DNA of 19,143 nucleotides from an uncultured Muribaculaceae bacterium (GTDB lineage: Bacteria > Bacteroidota > Bacteroidia > Bacteroidales > Muribaculaceae): contig CAJLLX010000023.1 in the NCBI GenBank assembly GCA_905207535.1, positions 1-19,143 of the forward strand, read 5' to 3'. Made by a program: the position numbers and the translations under genes. Below the pieces are notes generated by a model. The model did not search any database. It saw only the letters and a program-made list of their open reading frames with translations, and was not told the DNA's origin. Below, piece by piece: positions 1-6,002 of the stretch (the stretch's first letter is position 1; the number at the start of each line of letters is the position of its first letter).

Positions 1-98
1 AATTATCGGTTTGCTCACCTCTAATTTACTAAATATCTGTGATATGCGCAACTTTCTCATTATAAATATTTTAAGAAATTAATTCAACCAACAGGGAT

Positions 99-377
99 AT
101 GATAAGACTTAACTGCGGTATTATCGCCGAGACAGAGGAGAAGCGCGCGAAGGCTATAGCGCTGGCTACGGAACTTGTGGAGCTGTCGCTTCACGATAAG
201 GGTTGCGTGGAGTATGATCTGCTGGGGTCGCTCACCAACACCGACAGGCTTGTGATCTACGAGACATGGCAGTCGGAGGCCGACCTGAAGTCCCATATGG
301 CTTCGGAGCATTTCCGGCGCCTGGTGCCGGCTATCGAGGAGGTGGCTACGCTCACTCTGGAGCGGTTTGACTTCTGA
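99..377 (+). CDS. Antibiotic biosynthesis monooxygenase (ABM) fold protein, putative quinol monooxygenase
   Basis: A 92-residue protein with the length and pattern of single-domain ABM-fold proteins (YgiN-like): a first beta strand of the MIRLNCGIIA type, a helix with ELVELSLHDKGCVEYDL, the strand VIYETWQS, then the signature helix containing SHMASEHFRR and a last strand ending LERFDF. Family members are small dimeric ferredoxin-like barrels that oxidise quinols or aromatic compounds without a cofactor, or simply bind small molecules; the substrate cannot be read from sequence. The ATG at 99 is preceded by CAGGG, a plausible weak ribosome site, and by an AT-rich 98-base stretch in which I saw no clear promoter. 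It lies 45 bases ahead of the small winged-helix gene. Fold confidence is high, function low. Confidence 0.85.
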   Translation: MIRLNCGIIAETEEKRAKAIALATELVELSLHDKGCVEYDLLGSLTNTDRLVIYETWQSEADLKSHMASEHFRRLVPAIEEVATLTLERFDF

Positions 378-422
378 TAATCAGCTAATTGATATTTGAA
401 ATCAACTAAAATATTTGTAATC

Positions 423-599
423 ATGGATGATAAAAATACTGTACTGGAAGCGATGCGCAAGGCCGGCGAGCCGGTCAACGCGGGCAAAATCGCTGAGCTG
501 ACCGGACTTGACCGCAAGGCTGTGGACAAGGCTATGGCCGAGCTGAAAAAGGAGGGCGCGATAGTGTCGCCCGTTCGCTGCAAGTGGACTCCGGCATGA
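423..599 (+). CDS. Small winged-helix-like transcriptional regulator or DNA-binding protein
   Basis: A 58-residue protein starting at the ATG at 423; the open frame runs back to a TTG at 396, but the ATG gives the typical start MDDKNTVLEAMRKAGEP. The pattern helix (TVLEAMRKAG), helix (NAGKIAELTGL), recognition helix (DRKAVDKAMAELKKEGAI) and short wing (IVSPVRCKWTPA) is that of a minimal winged helix-turn-helix, as in MarR/ArsR-like mini proteins that are common and uncharacterised in Bacteroidales. There is no effector or dimerisation domain, so it may act as a small DNA-binding protein or partner of another regulator. Its last codons (CKWTPA and stop) are copied downstream in a degenerate tandem repeat, see 577-697. 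Confidence 0.8.
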   Translation: MDDKNTVLEAMRKAGEPVNAGKIAELTGLDRKAVDKAMAELKKEGAIVSPVRCKWTPA

Positions 600-697
600 G
601 ACGCTTGTGACGATGCAAGTGAACCCTGCTTGATGCGCCTGTCGTGCTGCAAGTGGACTCCGGCTTGAGGCGTCCGTGGCGCTGCAAGGCTTTAAGC
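577..697 (+). repeat. Degenerate 34-35 base tandem repeat starting in the 3' end of the small wHTH gene
   Basis: Copies start at 577 (GCTGCAAGTGGACTCCGGC), 612 (GATGCAAGTGAACCCTGC), 646 (GCTGCAAGTGGACTCCGGC) and, truncated, 681 (GCTGCAAGGC). The first and third agree at 25 of 27 positions (577-603 versus 646-672). The first copy encodes the CKWTPA-stop end of the upstream gene; the third would encode the same residues and a stop. This looks like local duplication of a gene end followed by decay, or a small structured 3' UTR array. Confidence 0.7.
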
Positions 698-740
698 AAC
701 AGGATTTAGAGCCCCCGGGGATGGGAAACTAACGGACTAC

Positions 741-804
741 GCCCTCAGCGCGGACGGTTTCAGGCGATGGAGCCTGGAGGTGGCCGCCGCTGAGGGCTGT
801 TTTT
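741..804 (+). terminator. Large hairpin with T run: candidate terminator or end of a small RNA
   Basis: GCCCTCAGCG at 741-750 is the exact reverse complement of CGCTGAGGGC at 788-797, and an inner CAGGC/GCCTG pair (761-765 with 772-776) could form a nested stem. A short T-rich tail (T5 at 800-804) follows. It may end transcripts from the two upstream genes or be the 3' end of a structured RNA; the loop is larger than in a classical intrinsic terminator. I could not match it to a known RNA family. Confidence 0.45.
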
Positions 805-816
805 GGGTCATAGGGC

Positions 817-925
817 CAATAGGGGGAGCGGGGAGGAAGGGAGGAGCGAAGGAGGGAGTGCAACGAAGGAGAGAAAAGGGCAAGGAAAGGATAAGAAATG
901 TTAAAAGGGTTGACAAGGGGGGTGC
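817..925. other. Purine-rich tract with a G-quadruplex-like pattern
   Basis: The + strand is almost all A and G for about 100 bases. G runs at 822-826, 830-833, 839-841 and 854-856 give three short to medium loops (3, 5 and 12 bases), loosely matching a G-quadruplex pattern. A shorter tract of the same type accompanies the short repeats at 2217-2300. Its role is unknown. Confidence 0.5.
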
Positions 926-941
926 GGATTTTGTAATTTTG
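910..941 (+). promoter_or_regulatory. Bacteroidetes-type promoter with no gene close downstream
   Basis: TAATTTTG at 934-941 matches the -7 consensus TAnnTTTG exactly, and TTG at 910-912 lies 21 bases upstream, in the place of the -33 element. The same 21-base spacing is seen in the minus-strand promoter at 7538-7507. Transcription would start near 948. The next gene in this direction is ftsX at 1344, so the transcript would be either a long ftsX leader or an untranslated RNA; a T8 run lies at 1068-1075. Confidence 0.6.
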
Positions 942-1085
942 CAACCAATTGGGGTCATACGGCCCTAAAAAAAGTAAGGACGTCTTTGCCACTGAGGCAC
1001 ACGGCTGAAGCCACGGGCTGAGGCATGTGTCGGATAGGGCAGGAGGCTGAAACAAAAGAGAGTACAATTTTTTTTGCAGACATTT

Positions 1086-1168
1086 GGATATAGACAGAGA
1101 TTCTAACCCCGGATATAGACAGGGCTTCCACCCGGATATAGGCAGCAAACCGTCGCGGATATAGACGG
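1086..1168 (+). repeat. Four iteron-like direct repeats with a GGATATAGAC core
   Basis: GGATATAGACAG occurs at 1086 and 1111, GGATATAGGCAG at 1134 and GGATATAGACGG at 1157. Start-to-start distances are 25, 23 and 23 bases, and the spacers between cores differ in sequence. Conserved cores at near-regular spacing with variable spacers look like multiple protein-binding sites or a small repeat family rather than a coding repeat, since the periods are not multiples of three. Confidence 0.7.
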
Positions 1169-1282
1169 GTGAAGATATATGCCTGTAAACAAATGGATTA
1201 AAGATAGTGAGCTAAAAAAGTATGGCACCGAAATTGTTTAATACATTTAATTGTATATGCGTTAACTGATTTCTTCGGTCAT

Positions 1283-1340
1283 ACCGTTGAAAACGGTCAC
1301 TTAATCTTAGAGTAAGGTTTAAAAAAGATACTTAATCTTA
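1283..1340 (+). promoter_or_regulatory. Paired repeats immediately upstream of ftsX
   Basis: ACCGTT (1283-1288) and AACGGT (1292-1297) form a perfect inverted repeat around GAA. Downstream, ACTTAATCTTA occurs at 1299-1309 and again at 1330-1340, 31 bases apart, about three helical turns; the second copy ends three bases before the ftsX ATG. This spacing would suit a dimeric or cooperative regulator. I saw no exact TAnnTTTG element between these repeats and ftsX. Confidence 0.45.
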
Positions 1341-1343
1341 TAA

Positions 1344-2219
1344 ATGGAGAAGAACAAGAGGAGCCGACTGGCCGGATGGGGCGACTATGTGACGTCGACG
1401 ATAAGCGTCATGCTGGTGCTTTTCATTCTGGGCGTGGTTGGCGCTATAAATATCACTTTCCACGGTATCAACAAGCAGGTTAAGGAAAAGATGGGGTTCA
1501 CCGTGGTGCTCAACGACAGTATCACCGAGGCGAGCGCCGACTCTCTGCGCGCCGTGTGCGACGTAGCTGCTTATGTCTCTCATTATCAGTATCTCACGGC
1601 CGATGAAGTGATGGCTGAGGAGACCGATGGAGGAGGCGAGGAGCTTGTGGAACTCTTGGGCGTCAACCCCTATGCTCCGATGCTCGATATCCGAGTGAAG
1701 GCCGCCTATGCCGATGCCGACAGCATCAACGCGCTTGTGGCCCGGTGGAATGAGATGGAGATAGTCGACGAGGCGTCGGCCAATACCGAGATGATAGGCA
1801 ATCTCAACCGCAATGCGCGTTTCCTGAATATCATCCTGATAGTGATAGCGTGCGCGCTGCTGCTGATCTCTTTCGTGCTGATCAACAATACGGTAAGACT
1901 TACGGTGTATTCGCGTCGTTTCCTGATACACACCATGAAACTGGTGGGAGCGACGGGCGGATTTATCCGCCGTCCGTTCCTGATAGTCAACTGCTGGCAG
2001 GGGATCATCGCCGGACTGCTTGCCTCGGGGCTGCTCTGCGGCATCGCGGCGTGGGCCGGAAGCTGGAACGAGGCCGATGTCACGGCATTTTTGCCCTGGA
2101 GCGCTGTGGGGCTGCTTTGCGCCGGGATGGTGGTGCTGGGTATAGCGATATGCACCATCGCGGCTGTCTTTGCCACAAACCGCTATTTGCGAAAAGATTA
2201 CGATGAAATGTTTGATTGA
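1344..2219 (+). CDS. ftsX: Cell division protein FtsX (permease-like)
   Basis: A 291-residue membrane protein with the FtsX plan: a short cytoplasmic N terminus, TM1 at about 19-39 (ISVMLVLFILGVVGAINITF), an extracytoplasmic domain of about 110 residues, then three C-terminal helices at about 155-178, 210-232 and 248-275, ending in the cytoplasmic tail RYLRKDYDEMFD. The loop after TM2 carries RFLIHTMKLVGATGGFIRRPF, the region that contacts the ATPase FtsE. FtsEX couples division to peptidoglycan hydrolase activation across the inner membrane. No ftsE is present; in Bacteroidetes the two are often unlinked (family knowledge). It heads a cluster with DUF3098, uppP and truB, consistent with envelope and growth functions. 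Confidence 0.93.
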   Translation: MEKNKRSRLAGWGDYVTSTISVMLVLFILGVVGAINITFHGINKQVKEKMGFTVVLNDSITEASADSLRAVCDVAAYVSHYQYLTADEVMAEETDGGGEELVELLGVNPYAPMLDIRVKAAYADADSINALVARWNEMEIVDEASANTEMIGNLNRNARFLNIILIVIACALLLISFVLINNTVRLTVYSRRFLIHTMKLVGATGGFIRRPFLIVNCWQGIIAGLLASGLLCGIAAWAGSWNEADVTAFLPWSAVGLLCAGMVVLGIAICTIAAVFATNRYLRKDYDEMFD

Positions 2220-2236
2220 AAGAGAGGAGAGGGGAG

Positions 2237-2272
2237 GGGAGATAGGCCCGATAGGCCCAATAGGCCCAATAA
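2237..2272. repeat. Short intergenic repeat, ATAGGCCC x3
   Basis: ATAGGCCC occurs at 2242, 2251 and 2260, a 9-base period, inside a spacer flanked on both sides by purine-rich DNA. The first 26 bases (2237-2262) match 5962-5987 at 24 of 26 positions, so this is a dispersed family and not simple local slippage. A related, less exact copy lies at about 808-823. Confidence 0.75.
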
Positions 2273-2308
2273 CAGAAGGGAAAAGGGGAGCAACGAAACA
2301 CAAAGATT

Positions 2309-2611
2309 ATGAGCAAAAAAACTATCGATAATCGTGCCGCTGCCAACAAGGCTGCGGGACTGGAAAAGGAGAGCGCCAGCGAGTTTCCTCTTGTAAGAAA
2401 AAATTTTATATGGATGGGCATTTCCGCCGCGCTGATTGTGGTGGGCTTCCTGCTGATGCTCGGCGGTGCCTCTACCGAGGAGTTTAACCCCGATATATTC
2501 AGTTTCCGCCGCATAGTGCTTGGCCCGACGATCTCGTTTATCGGGTTTGTGGCCATGGGAGTGTCGATAATCATGCATCCGCGCAAGTGGGATAAGAACA
2601 AAGAAGCCTGA
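2309..2611 (+). CDS. DUF3098 family small membrane protein
   Basis: A 100-residue protein with a charged, probably cytoplasmic N terminus (about 1-30), then FPLVRKNFIWMGISAALIVVG leading into TM1 (about 32-51), a short linker containing FNPDIFSFRR, TM2 (about 69-90, LGPTISFIGFVAMGVSIIM) and a basic tail. This two-helix plan and its position between ftsX and uppP are typical of DUF3098 in Bacteroidetes. Function is unknown; the constant linkage to cell-wall genes suggests an envelope role. It is 89 bases after ftsX, separated by the ATAGGCCC repeat, and only 8 bases ahead of uppP, so translation with uppP is probably coupled. Confidence 0.88.
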   Translation: MSKKTIDNRAAANKAAGLEKESASEFPLVRKNFIWMGISAALIVVGFLLMLGGASTEEFNPDIFSFRRIVLGPTISFIGFVAMGVSIIMHPRKWDKNKEA

Positions 2612-2619
2612 ACGATGCT

Positions 2620-3438
2620 ATGGATTGGATAGACGCACTCATACTCGGTATCATTCAGGGACTTGCGGAGTATCTCCCCATCAGTTCGAGCGGCCATCTT
2701 GAGATTTTTGGTAAAATATTGGGCCTGAATCTCTCGGGGGCCGACTCGCTGCAGTTTGACCTCGTGCTGCATGTGGCCACTGTGCTCTCTACGATAGTGG
2801 TGCTGTGGTGGAAATTCGTGCCGCTTTGCCGCTCATTTTTTACGCTGAAAAACGACGAGAACACCACCTATGTGCTCAAGATCCTGCTTTCGTGCATCCC
2901 TGTGGCGATCGTAGGCTTCTGCTTCAAAGATGTGGTGGAGTCATTCTTCGGCGGCAACCTGCATGTGGTAGGTATCTGCCTGTGTGTCACGGCAGCTCTG
3001 CTGCTTTTTGCACATCTCTTCCGCAACCGCGACTTCCGCACCTCGGCATCGGCCGGGCGCGATATCTCCTGGACCGATGCCTTCGTGATCGGCATAGGCC
3101 AGGCAATAGCGGTGCTTCCCGGCCTGAGCCGCTCCGGCACCACCATCGCCACCGGTATCATCCTTGGCGACAAGCGCGCACAGGTGGCGCAGTTCTCCTT
3201 CTTCATGGTGATCATCCCTATTCTGGGTGAGGCGCTGCTCGATGTGCTCAAGCTGCTGACAGACGAAGGCGCTATGGAGTCGCCCATCGGATTTGTGCCG
3301 ATGGCTGTAGGCTTCTTAGCCTCGTTTGGCGTCGGTTGCCTTGCATGCAAATGGATGATTGAACTCGTGTCGAAGGGCAAACTCGTGTGGTTCGCGCTCT
3401 ACTGCGTGGCAGTGGGATTGCTGTGTATCCTTTGGTAA
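2620..3438 (+). CDS. uppP: Undecaprenyl-diphosphatase (UppP/BacA)
   Basis: A 272-residue integral membrane enzyme that dephosphorylates undecaprenyl pyrophosphate to recycle the lipid carrier for peptidoglycan and surface polysaccharides; family members give bacitracin resistance when abundant. Both family signatures are present: GLAEYLPISSSGH (E17, S22-S24, H26) and PGLSRSGTT (167-175, with R171 as the phosphate-binding arginine), the two halves of the inverted-repeat active site. About seven or eight hydrophobic segments are visible. Length is normal. It begins 8 bases after the DUF3098 stop and is followed by truB after 11 bases, so all are likely one transcript. Confidence 0.96.
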   Translation: MDWIDALILGIIQGLAEYLPISSSGHLEIFGKILGLNLSGADSLQFDLVLHVATVLSTIVVLWWKFVPLCRSFFTLKNDENTTYVLKILLSCIPVAIVGFCFKDVVESFFGGNLHVVGICLCVTAALLLFAHLFRNRDFRTSASAGRDISWTDAFVIGIGQAIAVLPGLSRSGTTIATGIILGDKRAQVAQFSFFMVIIPILGEALLDVLKLLTDEGAMESPIGFVPMAVGFLASFGVGCLACKWMIELVSKGKLVWFALYCVAVGLLCILW

Positions 3439-3449
3439 ACTGACCGGCG

Positions 3450-4301
3450 ATGGAGCAACGAACTCTGCGGCCGCTCGACGGCGAGGTGATAGTGATTGAC
3501 AAGCCCTACGGCTGGTCGTCGTTTCACGTGGTGAAGAAGCTGCGCGGAGCGCTTTCGGCCCGCCTGCGTAAAGGGGGAGTCAGAAAGATCAAGGTGGGAC
3601 ACGCCGGCACGCTCGATCCCCTGGCCACAGGGGTGATGGTGATATGCACCGGCAAAGCCACCCGCCGCATCGACGAGCTGCAGAGCGGAGTGAAGACCTA
3701 CACCGCCACGGTGAAGCTTGGAGCCACCACCCCCAGCTTCGACCTCGAGACCCCCGAGGATGCCACCTACCCGACAGGGCAAATCACCCGCGAACTGGTG
3801 GAGGAGGTGCTCGGGCGCTTCCGCGGGAGCATCCGTCAGGTGCCCCCGGTGTTCTCGGCGGTGAAAGTCGACGGCCATCGCGCCTACAAGATGGCGCGCC
3901 GCGGCGAGGAGCCCGAGCTGAAAGCCAAAACTCTGGAGATCGACGCCCTGGAGCTGCTCGAATACTCGCCCTCGGAGATCACCGTGAGAGTGCGCTGCTC
4001 GAAAGGTACATATATCCGGGCCTTGGCCCGCGACATCGGCGAGGCGCTGGGCAGCGGAGGTTACCTCACGGCGCTGCGACGCGACGCCGTTGGTGAGGCC
4101 AGCCTTGACAAGGCGATGGCGATAGAGGACGCCGTGAGCTATGTGGCCGCCATGCCGATGAGCTTCACCGACGAAGACGGCGCGGAAGTGGCGCTGGAGC
4201 CTATGACCGTCGATCCGTCGGCCATACGCCACGAAGGGGCCGACATCCGTCCGTGGTTCGAGCGGAAAGAAAACATGAAACAATCAAACAACGAACAATA
4301 G
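3450..4301 (+). CDS. truB: tRNA pseudouridine(55) synthase TruB
   Basis: A 283-residue protein that converts U55 of the tRNA T loop to pseudouridine. It has the TruB signatures in order: DKPYGWSSFHVVKKLR (17-32), VGHAGTLDPLATGVM (49-63) with catalytic Asp56, KTYTATVKLG, QVPPVFSAVKVDGHRAYKMA, and CSKGTYIRALARDIG. The C terminus after about residue 225 is divergent and ends in a polar tail (NMKQSNNEQ) with no clear PUA domain, as in short bacterial forms. The insertion SARLRKGGVRKIK between the first two motifs is common in Bacteroidetes. It follows uppP by 11 bases and precedes queA by 16, so two tRNA-modification genes are adjacent. Confidence 0.96.
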   Translation: MEQRTLRPLDGEVIVIDKPYGWSSFHVVKKLRGALSARLRKGGVRKIKVGHAGTLDPLATGVMVICTGKATRRIDELQSGVKTYTATVKLGATTPSFDLETPEDATYPTGQITRELVEEVLGRFRGSIRQVPPVFSAVKVDGHRAYKMARRGEEPELKAKTLEIDALELLEYSPSEITVRVRCSKGTYIRALARDIGEALGSGGYLTALRRDAVGEASLDKAMAIEDAVSYVAAMPMSFTDEDGAEVALEPMTVDPSAIRHEGADIRPWFERKENMKQSNNEQ

Positions 4302-4317
4302 AAGAACAGATTACGAA

Positions 4318-5370
4318 ATGAAGCTGTCGCAATTCAAATTCAAGTTACCCGAAGAACTCATAGCCCAGGATGCCCCCGAGCAGCGCGACGAGTGCAAGCT
4401 GATGGTAGTACACCGCAAGAGCGGAGTGATAGAGCACAAAGTGTTCAAGGATATCATCAACTACTTCGACGAAGGCGACGTGATGGTGTTCAATGACACC
4501 AAGGTCTTTCCGGCGCGCCTGTTCGGCAACAAGGAGAAGACCGGAGCCAAAATTGAAGTGTTTCTGCTGCGCGAGCTCAACGAGGAGCACAAACTGTGGG
4601 ACGTGCTCGTGGAGCCTGCCCGCAAGATCCGCATCGGCAACAAACTCTATTTCGGCGACGACGAGAGCATGGTGGCCGAGGTGATAGACAACACCACCTC
4701 GCGAGGCCGCACGCTGCGCTTCCTCTACGACGGTCCGCACGACGAATTTAAGGAAAATCTGTTCAAACTCGGGTCGACCCCCCTTCCCGAATATATCAAG
4801 CGCGAGCCCACCGAGGCCGATGCCGAGATGTATCAGACCATCTTCGCCCGCAACGAGGGCGCCGTGGTGGCTCCTGCAGCCGGCCTGCACTTCTCGCGCG
4901 AGGTGATGAAGCGCCTCGAGATCCGCGGCGTGGAGATGGGATATCTCACAGTGCACAGCGGCCTGGGCGCCTTCCGCGAGATCGATGTGGAGGACCTCAC
5001 CAAGCACCGCATGGACTCGGAGGATATGAGCGTCGACCAGACCCTGGTGGATATGGTGAACCACGCCAAGGACAACGGCAAACAGGTGTGCGCCGTGGGC
5101 ACCTCCACCCTCCGCGGCATCGCCAGCGCCGTGAGCATGGGAGGCCACATGAAGACCTACACCGGCTGGACCAACAAATTTATCTTCCCGCCGTATGATT
5201 TCACCGTGACCACTGCTTTGGTGACCGGATTTCACATGCCCTACTCCACCATGCTGATGATGGTGACAGCCTTCGGCGGTTATCAGCTGATAATGAGCGC
5301 ATACGAAGAGGCTATCGCCAACGGATACAAATTCGGAGCCTACGGCGACGCCATGCTGGTGATCGACTGA
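4318..5370 (+). CDS. queA: S-adenosylmethionine:tRNA ribosyltransferase-isomerase QueA
   Basis: A 350-residue enzyme of queuosine synthesis that transfers and isomerises the ribosyl part of SAM onto preQ1 at position 34 of tRNAs with GUN anticodons, making epoxyqueuosine. Typical elements are FKLPEELIAQDAPEQRDECKLMV at the N terminus, DVMVFNDTKVFPARLFG, STPLPEYIKREP, VVAPAAGLHFSREVM, the HSGLGAFREI segment, VGTSTLRGIAS, and GFHMPYSTMLMMVTAFGG near the C terminus. Length and order match the family. No other queuosine gene is in the window. Spacing to truB (16 bases) and to the DUF2148 gene (18 bases) supports one transcription unit. Confidence 0.96.
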   Translation: MKLSQFKFKLPEELIAQDAPEQRDECKLMVVHRKSGVIEHKVFKDIINYFDEGDVMVFNDTKVFPARLFGNKEKTGAKIEVFLLRELNEEHKLWDVLVEPARKIRIGNKLYFGDDESMVAEVIDNTTSRGRTLRFLYDGPHDEFKENLFKLGSTPLPEYIKREPTEADAEMYQTIFARNEGAVVAPAAGLHFSREVMKRLEIRGVEMGYLTVHSGLGAFREIDVEDLTKHRMDSEDMSVDQTLVDMVNHAKDNGKQVCAVGTSTLRGIASAVSMGGHMKTYTGWTNKFIFPPYDFTVTTALVTGFHMPYSTMLMMVTAFGGYQLIMSAYEEAIANGYKFGAYGDAMLVID

Positions 5371-5388
5371 TAAAAAACATACGTAACT

Positions 5389-5922
5389 ATGATAGTCAAC
5401 GAACGCGAAAACCGCCACGACCGGGTGGTGGCCGCAGGGATGGCGATGCTCACCGCCGCCCGCACGGCTCCCAAGGCGTGCGGAGTGGATATCCTGGAGT
5501 GCTGCCTTCTCGAGGGCGACGACATCGTGCGCCTGTCGGAGGAGATGAAGGTGCTCCACGCGGAGACCGGGCGCCCCGTGTATGAGCGCGACTCGCAAAA
5601 CATACTCAGCGCCGACGCCATAGTTGTGATAGCTACCCACAAGCGCCCCATGGGGCTCAACTGCGGGCATTGCGGCTTCCCCACCTGCGGCGAGAAGCCT
5701 CAGCAGGCGCCGTGCGCCATGAACTGCGTGGATGTGGGCATCGCCATCGGGTCGGCAGTGTCCGTCGCCGCCGATCACCGCATCGATTGCCGCGTGCTGT
5801 TTTCAGCCGGGATGGCGGCCGAGCGGCTTAACATTCTCGACGGCTGCAAGCAGTATTTTTGCATTCCGCTGAGTTGCAGCTCGAAGAATCCGTTCTTCGA
5901 CCGAAAAACGCCTCAGAAATAA
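5389..5922 (+). CDS. DUF2148 (ferredoxin-like, cysteine-rich) protein
   Basis: A 177-residue soluble protein. The N-terminal half (to about 85) has a helix-rich region with ARTAPKACGVD and ends in AIVVIATHKRPMGLNCGHCG. The centre has Cys92, Cys95, Cys100, Cys109 and Cys113, spaced CX2CX4CX8CX3C, suited to an iron-sulfur cluster; a second group follows (Cys134, 153, 158 and 163), and the end CIPLSCSSKNPFFDRK carries the DUF2148 signature of the kind SxKNxxFDR. Function is unknown. It is the last gene of the ftsX-to-queA cluster, closed by an intrinsic terminator. Near-perfect inverted DNA within its end (5881-5900) is probably chance from codons. Confidence 0.88.
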   Translation: MIVNERENRHDRVVAAGMAMLTAARTAPKACGVDILECCLLEGDDIVRLSEEMKVLHAETGRPVYERDSQNILSADAIVVIATHKRPMGLNCGHCGFPTCGEKPQQAPCAMNCVDVGIAIGSAVSVAADHRIDCRVLFSAGMAAERLNILDGCKQYFCIPLSCSSKNPFFDRKTPQK

Positions 5923-5931
5923 GATTGCAGG

Positions 5932-5958
5932 GGACGCACGACTCGTGCGTCCTTTTTT
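5932..5958 (+). terminator. Strong intrinsic terminator after the DUF2148 gene
   Basis: GGACGCACG (5932-5940) and CGTGCGTCC (5944-5952) form a perfect 9-bp stem with loop ACT, directly followed by six T (5953-5958). It sits 9 bases past the stop codon and ends the + strand cluster that starts at ftsX. The minus-strand gene ending at 6003 converges on it; the minus side has no T run, so it seems to serve mainly the + strand. Confidence 0.93.
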
Positions 5959-5961
5959 GGT

Positions 5962-5987
5962 GGGAGATAAGCCCAATAGGCCCAATA
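5962..5987. repeat. Short intergenic repeat, second copy of the GGGAGATA-GCCC-ATAGGCCCAATA family
   Basis: These 26 bases match 2237-2262 at 24 positions. The copy lies between the terminator and the end of the minus-strand YigZ gene, again in a spacer. Confidence 0.72.
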
Positions 5988-6002
5988 AGGTGGGATAGCG
6001 GC

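Larger units (their letters stand above)
600..1343. other. Long intergenic region rich in repeats and structure, no credible gene
   Basis: About 740 bases lie between the small wHTH gene and ftsX. In order I see the tail of a tandem repeat (to about 697), a 10-bp-stem hairpin with a T run (741-804), a copy of the ATAGGCC-type short repeat (about 808-823), a purine-rich tract (817-925), a promoter match (910-941), a second GGGTCATA-GGCC element (952-964) like that at 805-817, a T8 run (1068-1075), four GGATATAGAC repeats (1086-1168), and inverted and direct repeats ahead of ftsX (1283-1340). The open frames in this region are low in complexity (runs of P, S and L on the minus strand) and look like by-products of the purine tract. 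Confidence 0.75.

Noticed and set aside
729..1148. 139-codon minus-strand frame in the intergenic region
   Set aside because: Its composition (Pro, Ser, Leu) follows the purine tract and the repeats; no homology pattern was recognised.
1086..1168. CRISPR array
   Set aside because: The repeats are only about 12 bases, spacers are about 11-13 bases, and no cas genes are present.
1086..1168. Plasmid-type replication origin
   Set aside because: The repeats look like iterons, but no rep gene or DnaA-box cluster is nearby and the flanking genes are chromosomal core genes.
1338..2303. 321-codon minus-strand frame opposite ftsX with a VIGPIGPIGP start
   Set aside because: The Gly-Pro-Ile run is just the translated ATAGGCCC repeat and the rest is antisense to ftsX.
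4345..5778. 477-codon minus-strand frame opposite queA and the DUF2148 gene
   Set aside because: It spans two conserved genes and their spacer, has His- and Gly-rich low-complexity translation, and no ribosome site was evident.
5854..5861. TATTTTTG -7-like element inside the DUF2148 gene
   Set aside because: No -33 TTG or TTTG at the right distance, and the terminator lies shortly downstream with no + strand gene to serve.
5881..5900. Perfect 8-bp inverted repeat (TCGAAGAA / TTCTTCGA) near the end of the DUF2148 gene
   Set aside because: It lies inside the conserved SKNPFFDR coding end and is likely a by-product of codon choice; the true terminator is downstream.
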